32,442 nucleotides of DNA from Flavobacteriaceae bacterium (lineage in GTDB: Bacteria; Bacteroidota; Bacteroidia; Flavobacteriales; Flavobacteriaceae), in assembly GCA_002711215.1 (NCBI GenBank), contig PAHA01000052.1, positions 1 to 32,442 of the forward strand, written 5' to 3'. Within the stretch, counting starts at the first letter, position 1; every line of letters starts with the position of its first letter. The translations under genes and the position numbers were made by a program. Shown one piece after another: positions 16,626-25,092 of the stretch. The notes beneath the pieces were generated by a model, which saw only the letters and a list, made by a program, of their open reading frames with translations, was not told where the DNA came from and ran no database searches.

Positions 16626-17009
16626 CTATTTTTGCATATTTTTGGCCTCTATACTCAAAGTTGCGTGGGGCACCAATAAAAGTCTTTTCTTATTGATTAA
16701 TTTCCCAGTCACACGACATACACCATAGGTTTTATTCTCTATGCGAATCATTGCGTTTCTGAGATCGCGAATAAACTTTTCTTGACGGATGGCTAATTGC
16801 GTGTTCGCCTCCTTGGACATGGTTTCAGAACCTTCCTCAAACGCCTTAAAAGTGGGAGACGTGTCGTCTGTTCCATTATTGCCATCATTCATATAAGCAC
16901 TCCGGAGCAGTTCCAAGTCTGCTTGCGCCTTTTTGATCTTTTCGTCAATCAATTTTCTAAAATTATCCAACTCTTCATCAGAATATCGTGCTTTTGTTTC
17001 TTTAGCCAT
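16626..17009 (-). CDS. DksA/TraR-family protein with degenerate zinc finger
   Basis: The 127-residue protein starts with a long charged coiled coil (about 10-95, including IDEKIKKAQADLELLRSAYM and IRDLRNAMIRIENKTYG). It ends with the family's globular motif, YGVCRVTGKLINKKRLLLVP then HATLSIEAK. DksA/TraR proteins enter the RNA polymerase secondary channel and adjust promoter response, often with ppGpp. Only C98 and H115 remain where a four-cysteine zinc site would be, so it probably folds without zinc. I recall this Cys-poor version as usual in Bacteroidota. It lies one base after ileS and three before lspA. That order is familiar from the phylum. Function as a DksA-like regulator is inferred from the fold, not shown. 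Confidence 0.85.
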   Translation of the reverse strand: MAKETKARYSDEELDNFRKLIDEKIKKAQADLELLRSAYMNDGNNGTDDTSPTFKAFEEGSETMSKEANTQLAIRQEKFIRDLRNAMIRIENKTYGVCRVTGKLINKKRLLLVPHATLSIEAKNMQK

Positions 17010-17010
17010 C

Positions 17011-20000
17011 TTAAATCTTTTTAATGGTTATTTGTGTTTTAATATCATCAAATACAACTTCGGTACCTTCATTCATTTTGTGTGGAAAATCAATTTTTTC
17101 TCCTAAGGTTTCCAAGCAAATGTACTTTTTGTTTTTATCAATTTTCTCTTTTAAACTTTCATCAGCCAAAAAGCTAATATCAATTTTATCAGTAACTTTT
17201 AGACCATTGTTCTTTCTGATGTTTTGAATCCGATTGACCAACTCTCTCGCAATCCCCTCGTCTATCAAATCTTCTGTAAGGGAAATATCCAAGGCTACAG
17301 TCAAACCATTATCATGAGCAACAAGCCACCCTTCGATATCTTTGGAGGTAATTACGACCTCACTCAGGTCTAAAATAATATTTTTTTCATTAAGAGGAAT
17401 GTTAATTTTTCCTTCCTGCTCCAAGGTCTTTATTTCATTCTCTCCAAAACGACTGATCTCTCCTAACACAGTTCCGATTTCTTTTCCGAATCGGGGCCCA
17501 AGCACTTTGAAGTTGGGTTTGATCTCCTTCACTAAAATATTACTGTCGTCATTGATCAATTCTATGGATTTGACATTGATTTCGGAGCGTACCTGTTCTT
17601 GTATCTTTTCAATCTCAATTTTTTCCTCTGGGCTGTTGGCTGCAATCATTAAAGTTTGAAGGGGCTGTCTTACTCTTATTTGCTTTTTTTTCCTTAGCGA
17701 AAGGGCCAAGGAAGTGATGTTTCTTGCTTTGTTGATGCGGTTTTCCAGTGCAGAGTCGATAGACTTGCCATTGACCGTTGGAAAAATGGATAAGTGGACC
17801 GATATGGATTTATCGCTTACCGTATTTTCGGTCAAATCTTGGTACAAACGGTCACAGTAAAATGGAGCAATAGGCGCAGCCAATTGGGTTATCTTGAGCA
17901 GGCACTCCCAAAGGGTTTGATAGGCAGCGATCTTATTTTTTTGATATTCTCCTTTCCAAAAGCGTCTTCTACACAATCTCACATACCAATTGCTCAGTTT
18001 CTCTTGAACAAACTCGGAGATGGCACGGCTGGCCTTGGTGGGCTCATAATCCTCATAAAAAGCGTCAACTTTTCCTATAAGACTGTTTAATTCCGATAAA
18101 ATCCAACGGTCTAATTCGGCGCGTTCGGCTAAAGGTATAGGAGCCTCTGTATTTTTAAAATCATCAATATTAGCATAGAGGCTAAAAAAAGAATAAGTAT
18201 TGTGTAAAGTGCCAAAAAACTTTCGCTGGACTTCGCCTACACCTTCCAAATCAAATTTGAGGTTGTCCCAAGGATTGGCATTGGAAATCATATACCATCG
18301 AGTAGCATCTGCACCATATTGGTCAATGGTTTCAAATGGATCTATCGCATTGCCCAAACGTTTGGACATTTTCTGACCGTTTTTGTCCAAAACCAGTCCG
18401 TTGGATATAACGTTTTTGTAGGAAATGGAATCAAAGACCAATGTACTGATGGTATGAAGGGTGTAAAACCACCCTCGAGTCTGATCCATCCCCTCGGCGA
18501 TATAGTCCGCTGGAAAGGCAGTCCCTCCGTCAATTTTATCTTTATTTTCAAAGGGGTAGTGCCATTGTGCGTAGGGCATAGAACCAGAGTCAAACCATAC
18601 GTCGATCAAATCCTTTTCACGATGCATGATAGTTCCTTGTGCCGATGTCAATACAATATTATCTACAATATGTTTGTGAAGATCCACCTTTTCATAATTA
18701 GAATCGCTCATATTCCCCACTTCAAAACCTGAAAGGGGGTTGGAAGCCATATGTCCTTGCTCAATGGACTTTTCGATTTCCTCGAACAACTCTGCTAGTG
18801 AACCAATGACTTTGGTTTCCTTGCCTTCTACTGTCCTCCACACTGGTAGTGGGATGCCCCAAAAACGTGATCTGGAGAGGTTCCAATCATTAGCATTGGC
18901 GAGCCAATTGCCAAAACGCCCTTCACCTGTGGCCTTTGGTTTCCAGTTGATTTCATCATTCAAGGCGTTAAGTCGATTTCTAACTTCTGTGACTTTGATG
19001 AACCAAGAGTCAAGGGGATAGTAGAGGATGGGCTTGTCTGTTCTCCAGCAGTTGGGATAGGAGTGAACATATTTCTCTACCTTAAAAGCAGCATTCTCAT
19101 CCTTAAGCCTTATGGCAATTTGTATATCAACGGATTTTTCGGGAGCTTTGCCTTGTTCGTAGTATTCGTTTTTGACGTATTGCCCTGCTAGGCTTCCCAT
19201 TTCTGGGCGGAATTTACCTTGTAAATCAACCAATGGAACCTTATTATTGTTTTCGTCTAAAATCAGAAGTGGAGGCACTTCGGGCGAAGCTTCCTTTGCG
19301 ACTTTGGCATCGTCTGCACCAAAAGTAGGGGAGGTGTGCACAATTCCTGTTCCGTCCTCAGTGGTTACGAAATCTCCTAAAATTACCCTGTAAGCATTTT
19401 CAGGATTATCAACGGGTAAGGGAGCTTCATGCCATATTTTTTCATAACGAAGGTCGGTGAGGTTGGTTCCTTTCATTTCCTTCTCGATGAAAAAAGGAAT
19501 TTTTTTGGCCCCTTCAGAGTAATTATCTAAATCTGAAATTGTTCCGACTTCTTCGTATTTTCCATAGAATTGTTTGCCCACTAAAGCCTTTGCTAAGATT
19601 ACACGTATGGGTTTAAATGTATATTGGTTGAAGGTGCGAACTACAACATAGTCAATTTTGGGACCTACGGACAGAGCGGTATTGGAAGGCAGCGTCCAAG
19701 GGGTAGTGGTCCATGCCAAAAGATAAAGCGGTACAGAGCCCTTCAGTGAATTAGGCAACGAATCTTCCTTGGTTTTGAACTGCGCTGTAACAGTGGTTTC
19801 GTTAACATCTTGGTAGGTACCAGGTTGGTTCAACTCGTGTGAGCTCAGCCCAGTTCCCGCCATCGGAGAATAGGGTTGAATGGTATATCCTTTATATAAG
19901 AGTCCTTTCTCGTGTATTTGTTTGATCAGCCACCACACCGTTTCCATGTATTTAGAGGTATAGGTCAAATAGGGGTCGTCAATGTCTACCCAGTAACCCA

Positions 20001-20412
20001 TTTTTTGGGTCAGGACGTTCCAAACATTGGTGAATTTCATTACCGCTTCTTTACAAGCGGTGTTGTATTCCTCTACTGAGATAGATTTACCTATGGCATC
20101 TTTGGTTATCCCCAATGTTTTTTCAACACCCAACTCAACAGGAAGTCCGTGGGTATCCCAGCCTGCTTTTCGATTTACTTTAAAACCCTTTTGAGTTTTG
20201 TATCGACAAAAAATATCTTTTATCGTACGTGCCATAACGTGGTGAATCCCGGGCATTCCATTAGCTGACGGAGGACCTTCATAAAAAATGTATGGAGGAT
20301 GATTTTCTCTTTCTAAAATACTTTTATTAAAAACCTCGTGCGCTTCCCAATAGTCAAGTATCTCCGAAGAAATTGAGGGTAAATCCAGTCCTTTATACTC
20401 CTTAAAAACCAT
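17011..20412 (-). CDS. ileS: Isoleucyl-tRNA synthetase, long form with GIHH signature
   Basis: The 1133-residue class I synthetase charges tRNA-Ile. The catalytic domain opens with YEGPPSANGMPGIHHVMART. The HIGH motif, normally HxGH, reads G55-I-H-H58, that is, with first and third positions exchanged. KMSKR is at 681-685 (DKNGQKMSKRLGNAIDP). The CP1 editing domain is present between them (LLAWTTTPWTLPSNTALSVG, then GTGIVHTSPTFGADD). The anticodon-binding part has ELDRWILSELN and ends in a long C-terminal region of the eukaryote-like, type-2 form, without the zinc finger of E. coli IleS. Type-2 enzymes tolerate mupirocin, and the swapped GxHH motif has been linked to hyper-resistance. It leads a unit with the DksA-like gene and lspA; a weak TAATTTCG box sits at 20437-20444. 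Confidence 0.97.
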   Translation of the reverse strand: MVFKEYKGLDLPSISSEILDYWEAHEVFNKSILERENHPPYIFYEGPPSANGMPGIHHVMARTIKDIFCRYKTQKGFKVNRKAGWDTHGLPVELGVEKTLGITKDAIGKSISVEEYNTACKEAVMKFTNVWNVLTQKMGYWVDIDDPYLTYTSKYMETVWWLIKQIHEKGLLYKGYTIQPYSPMAGTGLSSHELNQPGTYQDVNETTVTAQFKTKEDSLPNSLKGSVPLYLLAWTTTPWTLPSNTALSVGPKIDYVVVRTFNQYTFKPIRVILAKALVGKQFYGKYEEVGTISDLDNYSEGAKKIPFFIEKEMKGTNLTDLRYEKIWHEAPLPVDNPENAYRVILGDFVTTEDGTGIVHTSPTFGADDAKVAKEASPEVPPLLILDENNNKVPLVDLQGKFRPEMGSLAGQYVKNEYYEQGKAPEKSVDIQIAIRLKDENAAFKVEKYVHSYPNCWRTDKPILYYPLDSWFIKVTEVRNRLNALNDEINWKPKATGEGRFGNWLANANDWNLSRSRFWGIPLPVWRTVEGKETKVIGSLAELFEEIEKSIEQGHMASNPLSGFEVGNMSDSNYEKVDLHKHIVDNIVLTSAQGTIMHREKDLIDVWFDSGSMPYAQWHYPFENKDKIDGGTAFPADYIAEGMDQTRGWFYTLHTISTLVFDSISYKNVISNGLVLDKNGQKMSKRLGNAIDPFETIDQYGADATRWYMISNANPWDNLKFDLEGVGEVQRKFFGTLHNTYSFFSLYANIDDFKNTEAPIPLAERAELDRWILSELNSLIGKVDAFYEDYEPTKASRAISEFVQEKLSNWYVRLCRRRFWKGEYQKNKIAAYQTLWECLLKITQLAAPIAPFYCDRLYQDLTENTVSDKSISVHLSIFPTVNGKSIDSALENRINKARNITSLALSLRKKKQIRVRQPLQTLMIAANSPEEKIEIEKIQEQVRSEINVKSIELINDDSNILVKEIKPNFKVLGPRFGKEIGTVLGEISRFGENEIKTLEQEGKINIPLNEKNIILDLSEVVITSKDIEGWLVAHDNGLTVALDISLTEDLIDEGIARELVNRIQNIRKNNGLKVTDKIDISFLADESLKEKIDKNKKYICLETLGEKIDFPHKMNEGTEVVFDDIKTQITIKKI

Positions 20413-20470
20413 GTTAGGCCGCGTTTGATAAAGATGCGAAATTAAGGATTTTAGGTAAAAAAAAGAGATT

Positions 20471-22966
20471 TTAGATTTTAACCTTTACTCCTAACTGTAA
20501 ACTTCTCCCTTCTGCCGAGATGCCTGAAGCAAATGTTCTGTAATGCAAATCAAAAATATTTTTAAGTCCAACATTGAAAACAATATTTTTTCTGAACTGA
20601 TATTGGGATAAAATCGACCATATATTCCATGAGGGCATACCGTAATAACGATCTATTTCATTGATGGCTTCAGGATTTACTAATGGAGTTTCATTCAATC
20701 CATCCTCACCTCCCAAACTGTATTGGTTAGGATATTTTCTTTGACTGAATTTCCAAATCAGTAAGGTTTTCAAGTTACTAATTTCATTAGAAACGGTAAA
20801 GGTTCCAAATAATGGTGAGATGGAAGGCATGGGACCATAATCCTGATTCTGGTCAGCCCTAGTGTAGGTAATTCCTCCAATGATTTCAAAGGATTTACTC
20901 AGTGGCCATTTGCCCTGAAGGGACCCCCCATATATAAAACGGTTTCCCAAATTTTTATTGGCTTGTGTAATGACCTCCTCCCCGTTGTATAAGATAGTTT
21001 TTTCATCGATGGTCGTGGTATCGGTGAAAACAATAAAATCAGACCTTACAATATGTCTAGATACCAATGTTATAAAAGGCCTTAGGTCGATAAAATTGAT
21101 TTTGTTAGGGGAGATACGCTTGATACCCAATTCAAAAGTATAAGCATATTCAGGTTTTAAAAAGGAATTGGGCATTAATAAAAAACCATTGTTCTCACGA
21201 ATTTTTCCAATATCATCTATGTTGGGATTTCTAAATCCACTGGAAATTAAACTATTGATTTGCCATTTTTGGTTGGGTCGATAGGTCATTGCCAATGTAT
21301 AAGTCAACGCCTTTGATTGAAGATTTAAAGTGGAAAGAAGTTTGTCAACCTGTGCGGTATCATTCCACCTTGCACTGATTTTCGATCCTGTTAGCCTTAG
21401 CCCTCCATTAAGTATCAAATTTTCATTTGCCCTGTAAATCCAATTCAAATAACCAGCAAAACTCGAAGCGCTACTCCCTTCGTTGGGGTATCTTGAAGGG
21501 ATCATCGTTCGGTTGCTGTAGCCAATTATATTATCTGAATCAAGCACTAGATCAAGTGAAAAACCTTCTGATCGAATTTTGTTATGGGTCCATTCCAAAC
21601 CATAAGATACAGAATTCCCCTCCGCTATATTTCCGTAAAAGTCTGCATTGATACTAAAAATATCTACTTTTTCAATTTGGTGGGAACGAGTTAGACTTCC
21701 AAACTTTCGATTGATTCTGGACTCCTCCACATTTTGATAGGCAGCCGTTAGCGTTCCTTTTTTCAGCCAATTTTTACCCATAAAAAACTTCAGTTGAGGG
21801 GAGAGAAAAAATCTCTTTTGAGGGCCGTAATACCATTCGCTAAACCGCAAACTACTATTGCGCTCCTCCACCAATTTATCGTACCTATCTATATCTGATG
21901 ACTCTGAGTATTGGAGGTTTAAATTTAAAAATATGTCGCGAGGAAGACGAACCAAGAATTTTTGAAAAATATCTAATTGGTCATAAGCGGTATTTTTTTG
22001 GATTGTAGGTCTAGAGTTCGTAGTTGGATTGACTTTGTATTCATTCCTACTGTTTAGGGATTGATAAGGGGTTAATCCCCAATCCGAGAAACCATGCTTC
22101 CTGTTTTCGCCAATTTTGATATCACCAAAACTAGAATAGGATACACTGGTTAGACTGCCCCAATTTTTATAGCTCATAGCTGTACTGACATTATTTATGA
22201 AAGAGAGGTTGGCACTATTAAAATTGGATGAGAATTCTGATTGGATAGCTGTCTTACTGTTCAATTTAGGAGACTTGGTATAGTAGTGGATTACCCCCCC
22301 TAGTGCATCGGAACCGTATCCAACCGAGGAAGACCCAAAAGTGACCTCAACTCTATCAATATTGCGGGGGTCAATGGTAATGGCATTTTGTAAATGACCA
22401 GACCTGTAAATAGAGTTATTCATTCTTACTCCATCGACGACAATTAATACTCGATTGGCCTCAAAGCCTCTCAAAACTGGGCTCCCCCCTCCTCCTTGTG
22501 ATTTTTGAATTCTTATATTTGGATTGATTTCTAAAAGTTCCGCTCCTGTAGCTACTGCTTCTATTTCAATTTCTTTTTGTGAGATAATTCCCACTTGTTC
22601 TGCAATTTTGTCTCTCGTCGACTGGGAACGAGCTACGGATAGAAGCACTTCCTCCAAAACTTCACCTTCCGAAGTCATTTGGATTATTTTTTTCCCTTCC
22701 AATACCTCAAGTATAGATATCATCAAGGGTTTGTACCCCAATAAATTTAATCTGATTCGTCCTTGGTCTGGAAAATTCTTGAGTGAGGCCCTCCCCAATG
22801 CATTAGTTGTAATATTATGAATGCCATTTTCTGTGAAAATAATTACACTTTCTAGAGGGTCCCCTGTAACAATATCCTCTACCCAAACCTCCTGACCCAA
22901 CAGATTATCGCAGAATGTGAGAAATGTAAATAAAACAAGAAAACAATTTCTACAGAAAAATTTCAT
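20471..22966 (-). CDS. TonB-dependent outer-membrane receptor, possibly for haem
   Basis: The 831-residue protein has a signal peptide (CFLVLFTFLTFCDNLLGQ, cut near residue 25) and a carboxypeptidase-regulatory-like beta domain (about 26-95, VWVEDIVTGDPLESVIIFTE). The plug domain (about 105-230) holds NPNIRIQKSQGGGGSPVLRG and VTFGSSSVGYGSDALGGVIHYYT. A long beta-barrel ends in the aromatic-containing strand typical of outer-membrane proteins (GISAEGRSLQLGVKVKI). The plug phrase GSSSVGYGSDALGGVI is the pattern of the haemoglobin/transferrin/lactoferrin group, so haem or iron uptake is the best guess; no haem ligand histidines could be assigned. Its start overlaps recO by 17 bases, so it is probably co-transcribed with a DNA repair gene. 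Confidence 0.9.
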   Translation of the reverse strand: MKFFCRNCFLVLFTFLTFCDNLLGQEVWVEDIVTGDPLESVIIFTENGIHNITTNALGRASLKNFPDQGRIRLNLLGYKPLMISILEVLEGKKIIQMTSEGEVLEEVLLSVARSQSTRDKIAEQVGIISQKEIEIEAVATGAELLEINPNIRIQKSQGGGGSPVLRGFEANRVLIVVDGVRMNNSIYRSGHLQNAITIDPRNIDRVEVTFGSSSVGYGSDALGGVIHYYTKSPKLNSKTAIQSEFSSNFNSANLSFINNVSTAMSYKNWGSLTSVSYSSFGDIKIGENRKHGFSDWGLTPYQSLNSRNEYKVNPTTNSRPTIQKNTAYDQLDIFQKFLVRLPRDIFLNLNLQYSESSDIDRYDKLVEERNSSLRFSEWYYGPQKRFFLSPQLKFFMGKNWLKKGTLTAAYQNVEESRINRKFGSLTRSHQIEKVDIFSINADFYGNIAEGNSVSYGLEWTHNKIRSEGFSLDLVLDSDNIIGYSNRTMIPSRYPNEGSSASSFAGYLNWIYRANENLILNGGLRLTGSKISARWNDTAQVDKLLSTLNLQSKALTYTLAMTYRPNQKWQINSLISSGFRNPNIDDIGKIRENNGFLLMPNSFLKPEYAYTFELGIKRISPNKINFIDLRPFITLVSRHIVRSDFIVFTDTTTIDEKTILYNGEEVITQANKNLGNRFIYGGSLQGKWPLSKSFEIIGGITYTRADQNQDYGPMPSISPLFGTFTVSNEISNLKTLLIWKFSQRKYPNQYSLGGEDGLNETPLVNPEAINEIDRYYGMPSWNIWSILSQYQFRKNIVFNVGLKNIFDLHYRTFASGISAEGRSLQLGVKVKI

Positions 22967-23678
22967 GGAGTATATCGACTGATTTTATTTTTCCAAAACC
23001 TTGTAAATGTAAATTAAAATAATCTATCAATATGCTCAACACCTTTGATCTCAATGTGTTTGACAAAGTTATTTGAGCTAAATCTTCAAAATTAGTGCCA
23101 AGTAATTTTTTTAAAGCATTTACCGACTCACCTTCAATCACATATTTGGAGGTACAGCTACAACAAAAGCATCCATTTTCCAAATCAAAAAAATCCTCTT
23201 TCAAATTCAACTGATTTGGATAAAAGCCGAGATGATTGGTGAGTTCTAGCACAAACTTTAAATGAAATAGGGGGGAAAATTCTTTTACCTCCAAATGAAT
23301 AACGTATTTTTCGATGAAATGATATAAACTGTTATTGGGTGCGCCATCCTCTGAAATTACTTTTGTCAATACTTCTGATAAGAAAATAGTGATAGCATTT
23401 TTCTTGATATCTGAGGGAATCTCCACCAAAGGGAAATAGACTTTTGCTTCCTTAATAAATTCAAGCCTCTCATGGTTTTCATTTTTTACCTGTGTAATCA
23501 GACTAATGATGTTTAGGGGTTGAAAGAGGGATTTTTTTAAGGCCCCTTTTTTGGAGGAAAGTATGCCTTTGAGCAAAAATGACTTTAATCCTAACTTTTT
23601 ACAATAGCAGCGAGCGATTAGACTGGAATCTCCATATTTTAGAGAGCTAAGTACAACGGCATTGGTTTCAATCAACAT
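22950..23678 (-). CDS. recO: DNA repair protein RecO
   Basis: The 242-residue protein helps load RecA on SSB-coated DNA in the RecFOR pathway and anneals strands. The N-terminal OB fold is recognisable (ETNAVVLSSLKYGDSSLIARCYCKKLGLKSFLLKG). The helical C-terminal part holds HLGFYPN and a cysteine cluster, ENGCFCCSCTSKYVI (C170, C172, C173, C175), where many RecO proteins bind zinc. Length is normal. It starts 17 bases after gdhA and overlaps the downstream TonB-receptor gene by 17 bases. Sequence similarity to known RecO is moderate by eye, as is usual for this poorly conserved family. Confidence 0.92.
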   Translation of the reverse strand: MLIETNAVVLSSLKYGDSSLIARCYCKKLGLKSFLLKGILSSKKGALKKSLFQPLNIISLITQVKNENHERLEFIKEAKVYFPLVEIPSDIKKNAITIFLSEVLTKVISEDGAPNNSLYHFIEKYVIHLEVKEFSPLFHLKFVLELTNHLGFYPNQLNLKEDFFDLENGCFCCSCTSKYVIEGESVNALKKLLGTNFEDLAQITLSNTLRSKVLSILIDYFNLHLQGFGKIKSVDILHEIFL

Positions 23679-23695
23679 GTTTGGCAGTAGTAGAT

Positions 23696-25036
23696 TTAGA
23701 CCACTCCTTGAGCAAGCATGGCATCGGCTACTTTTACAAATCCAGCAATATTGGCTCCTTTAACATAATTAATGTAGCCATCTTCTTTTCCAAAATCCAA
23801 GCAGGATTGGTGAATATCGGCCATGATGGATTGTAATTTAGTATCGACTTCTTCTCTAGACCAATTGTAGCGTAATGAATTTTGTGCCATTTCTAATCCT
23901 GAAACGGCAACACCTCCCGCATTGGAAGCTTTACCCGGAGCGTAAAGTATTTTGTGGTTAGTGAATTGATGAATGGCTTCTGGAGTGGAGGGCATATTGG
24001 CTCCTTCACCCACACAGACACAGCCATTTTTGATTAATAAGGATGCATCATTTTCTTTTAATTCATTTTGGGTAGCACAAGGAAGTGCAACTTCACATGA
24101 CACCTCCCAAGGTGTTTTACCAGCTACAAATTTCGCTTTAGGGTATTTTTCGAGATAAGCACTGATGCGGGCTCTTTTTATATTTTTAAGCTCCATAATG
24201 TGGGCTAATTTTTCCTCATCAATACCTTGGTCATCGAAAATGTATCCAGAGGAATCCGATAGTGTCAAAACTTTAGCTCCCAATTGAAAAGTCTTTTCGG
24301 CAGCATATTGCGCTACATTTCCACTCCCAGATATTACTACTTTCTTACCTTTTAATCCTCCCCCATTATGTTCCATCATTTTTTTAACAAAATAAACTAC
24401 ACCGTAGCCAGTAGCCTCTGGTCTTATTAATGATCCTCCCCATGAGATTCCTTTGCCAGTCAATACCCCCGTAAACTCATTTTTCAGTCTTTTGTATTGA
24501 CCGAACATATAACCAATTTCTCTACTCCCTACACCAATATCACCAGCAGGAATATCGCGATTCGGACCAATATGACGGAACAATTCCGTCATAAAACTTT
24601 GACAAAAACGCATTACTTCGGTATCAGTTCTTCCTTTGGGATCAAAATCCGATCCCCCTTTTCCTCCCCCCATTGGAAGGGTAGTCAAACTGTTTTTGAA
24701 GATTTGTTCGAAGGCTAAAAATTTAAGAACACTTAGGTTGACACTAGGATGAAAACGCAAGCCTCCTTTGTAGGGCCCAATTGCAGAATTCATCTCTATT
24801 CTGAAGCCTCGGTTCACTTGAATTTCCTCTTGATCGTCAATCCAAGCAACACGGAAGGAGACCACCCTTTCGGGTTCTACCATTCTCAGTAAGATATTTT
24901 GACCATAGTAAACGTTATTTTTCACAATATATGGAATTACCGTTTCAGCGACTTCGGTTACCGCCTGCATAAACTCAGGTTCATTTTGATTTTTTTTGTT
25001 GACTTCTGCCAAAAAATTCTTAATTACTTTCTCCAT
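23696..25036 (-). CDS. gdhA: Glutamate dehydrogenase, GdhA type
   Basis: The 446-residue enzyme interconverts 2-oxoglutarate plus ammonium and glutamate. It is the hexameric short form (about 450 residues), commonly NADP-dependent and anabolic. The substrate domain shows VNRGFRIEMNSAIGPYKGGLRFHPSV and the catalytic-lysine motif PMGGGKGGSDFDPKG (K126). The dinucleotide domain has GKKVVISGSGNVAQYAAEK and TLSDSSGYIFD; the residues after the second strand do not decide NADP versus NAD by eye. The C-terminal APGKASNAGGVAVSGLEMAQNS is intact. It lies 56 bases after radA, the second-largest gap in this ten-gene block, and a short inverted repeat lies just ahead of its start, so it may have its own promoter. 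Confidence 0.97.
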   Translation of the reverse strand: MEKVIKNFLAEVNKKNQNEPEFMQAVTEVAETVIPYIVKNNVYYGQNILLRMVEPERVVSFRVAWIDDQEEIQVNRGFRIEMNSAIGPYKGGLRFHPSVNLSVLKFLAFEQIFKNSLTTLPMGGGKGGSDFDPKGRTDTEVMRFCQSFMTELFRHIGPNRDIPAGDIGVGSREIGYMFGQYKRLKNEFTGVLTGKGISWGGSLIRPEATGYGVVYFVKKMMEHNGGGLKGKKVVISGSGNVAQYAAEKTFQLGAKVLTLSDSSGYIFDDQGIDEEKLAHIMELKNIKRARISAYLEKYPKAKFVAGKTPWEVSCEVALPCATQNELKENDASLLIKNGCVCVGEGANMPSTPEAIHQFTNHKILYAPGKASNAGGVAVSGLEMAQNSLRYNWSREEVDTKLQSIMADIHQSCLDFGKEDGYINYVKGANIAGFVKVADAMLAQGVV

Positions 25037-25038
25037 TG

Positions 25039-25057
25039 AATTGATTTTTGATCAATT
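25039..25057. promoter_or_regulatory. Inverted repeat ahead of gdhA
   Basis: AATTGAT (25039-25045) and ATCAATT (25051-25057) are perfect 7-base arms with a 5-base spacer, ending two bases before the gdhA ATG. The spot suits a repressor site or a hairpin over the initiation region. No regulator is known from the sequence, and the A/T richness makes chance occurrence possible. Confidence 0.3.
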
Positions 25058-25092
25058 AAATTTACATTTTATAATGGAAATGGGGAGAGTTT

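Noticed and set aside
18319-18732. 137-residue plus-strand frame inside ileS
   Set aside because: Antisense to the well-conserved catalytic domain of ileS; composition follows from the complementary codons.
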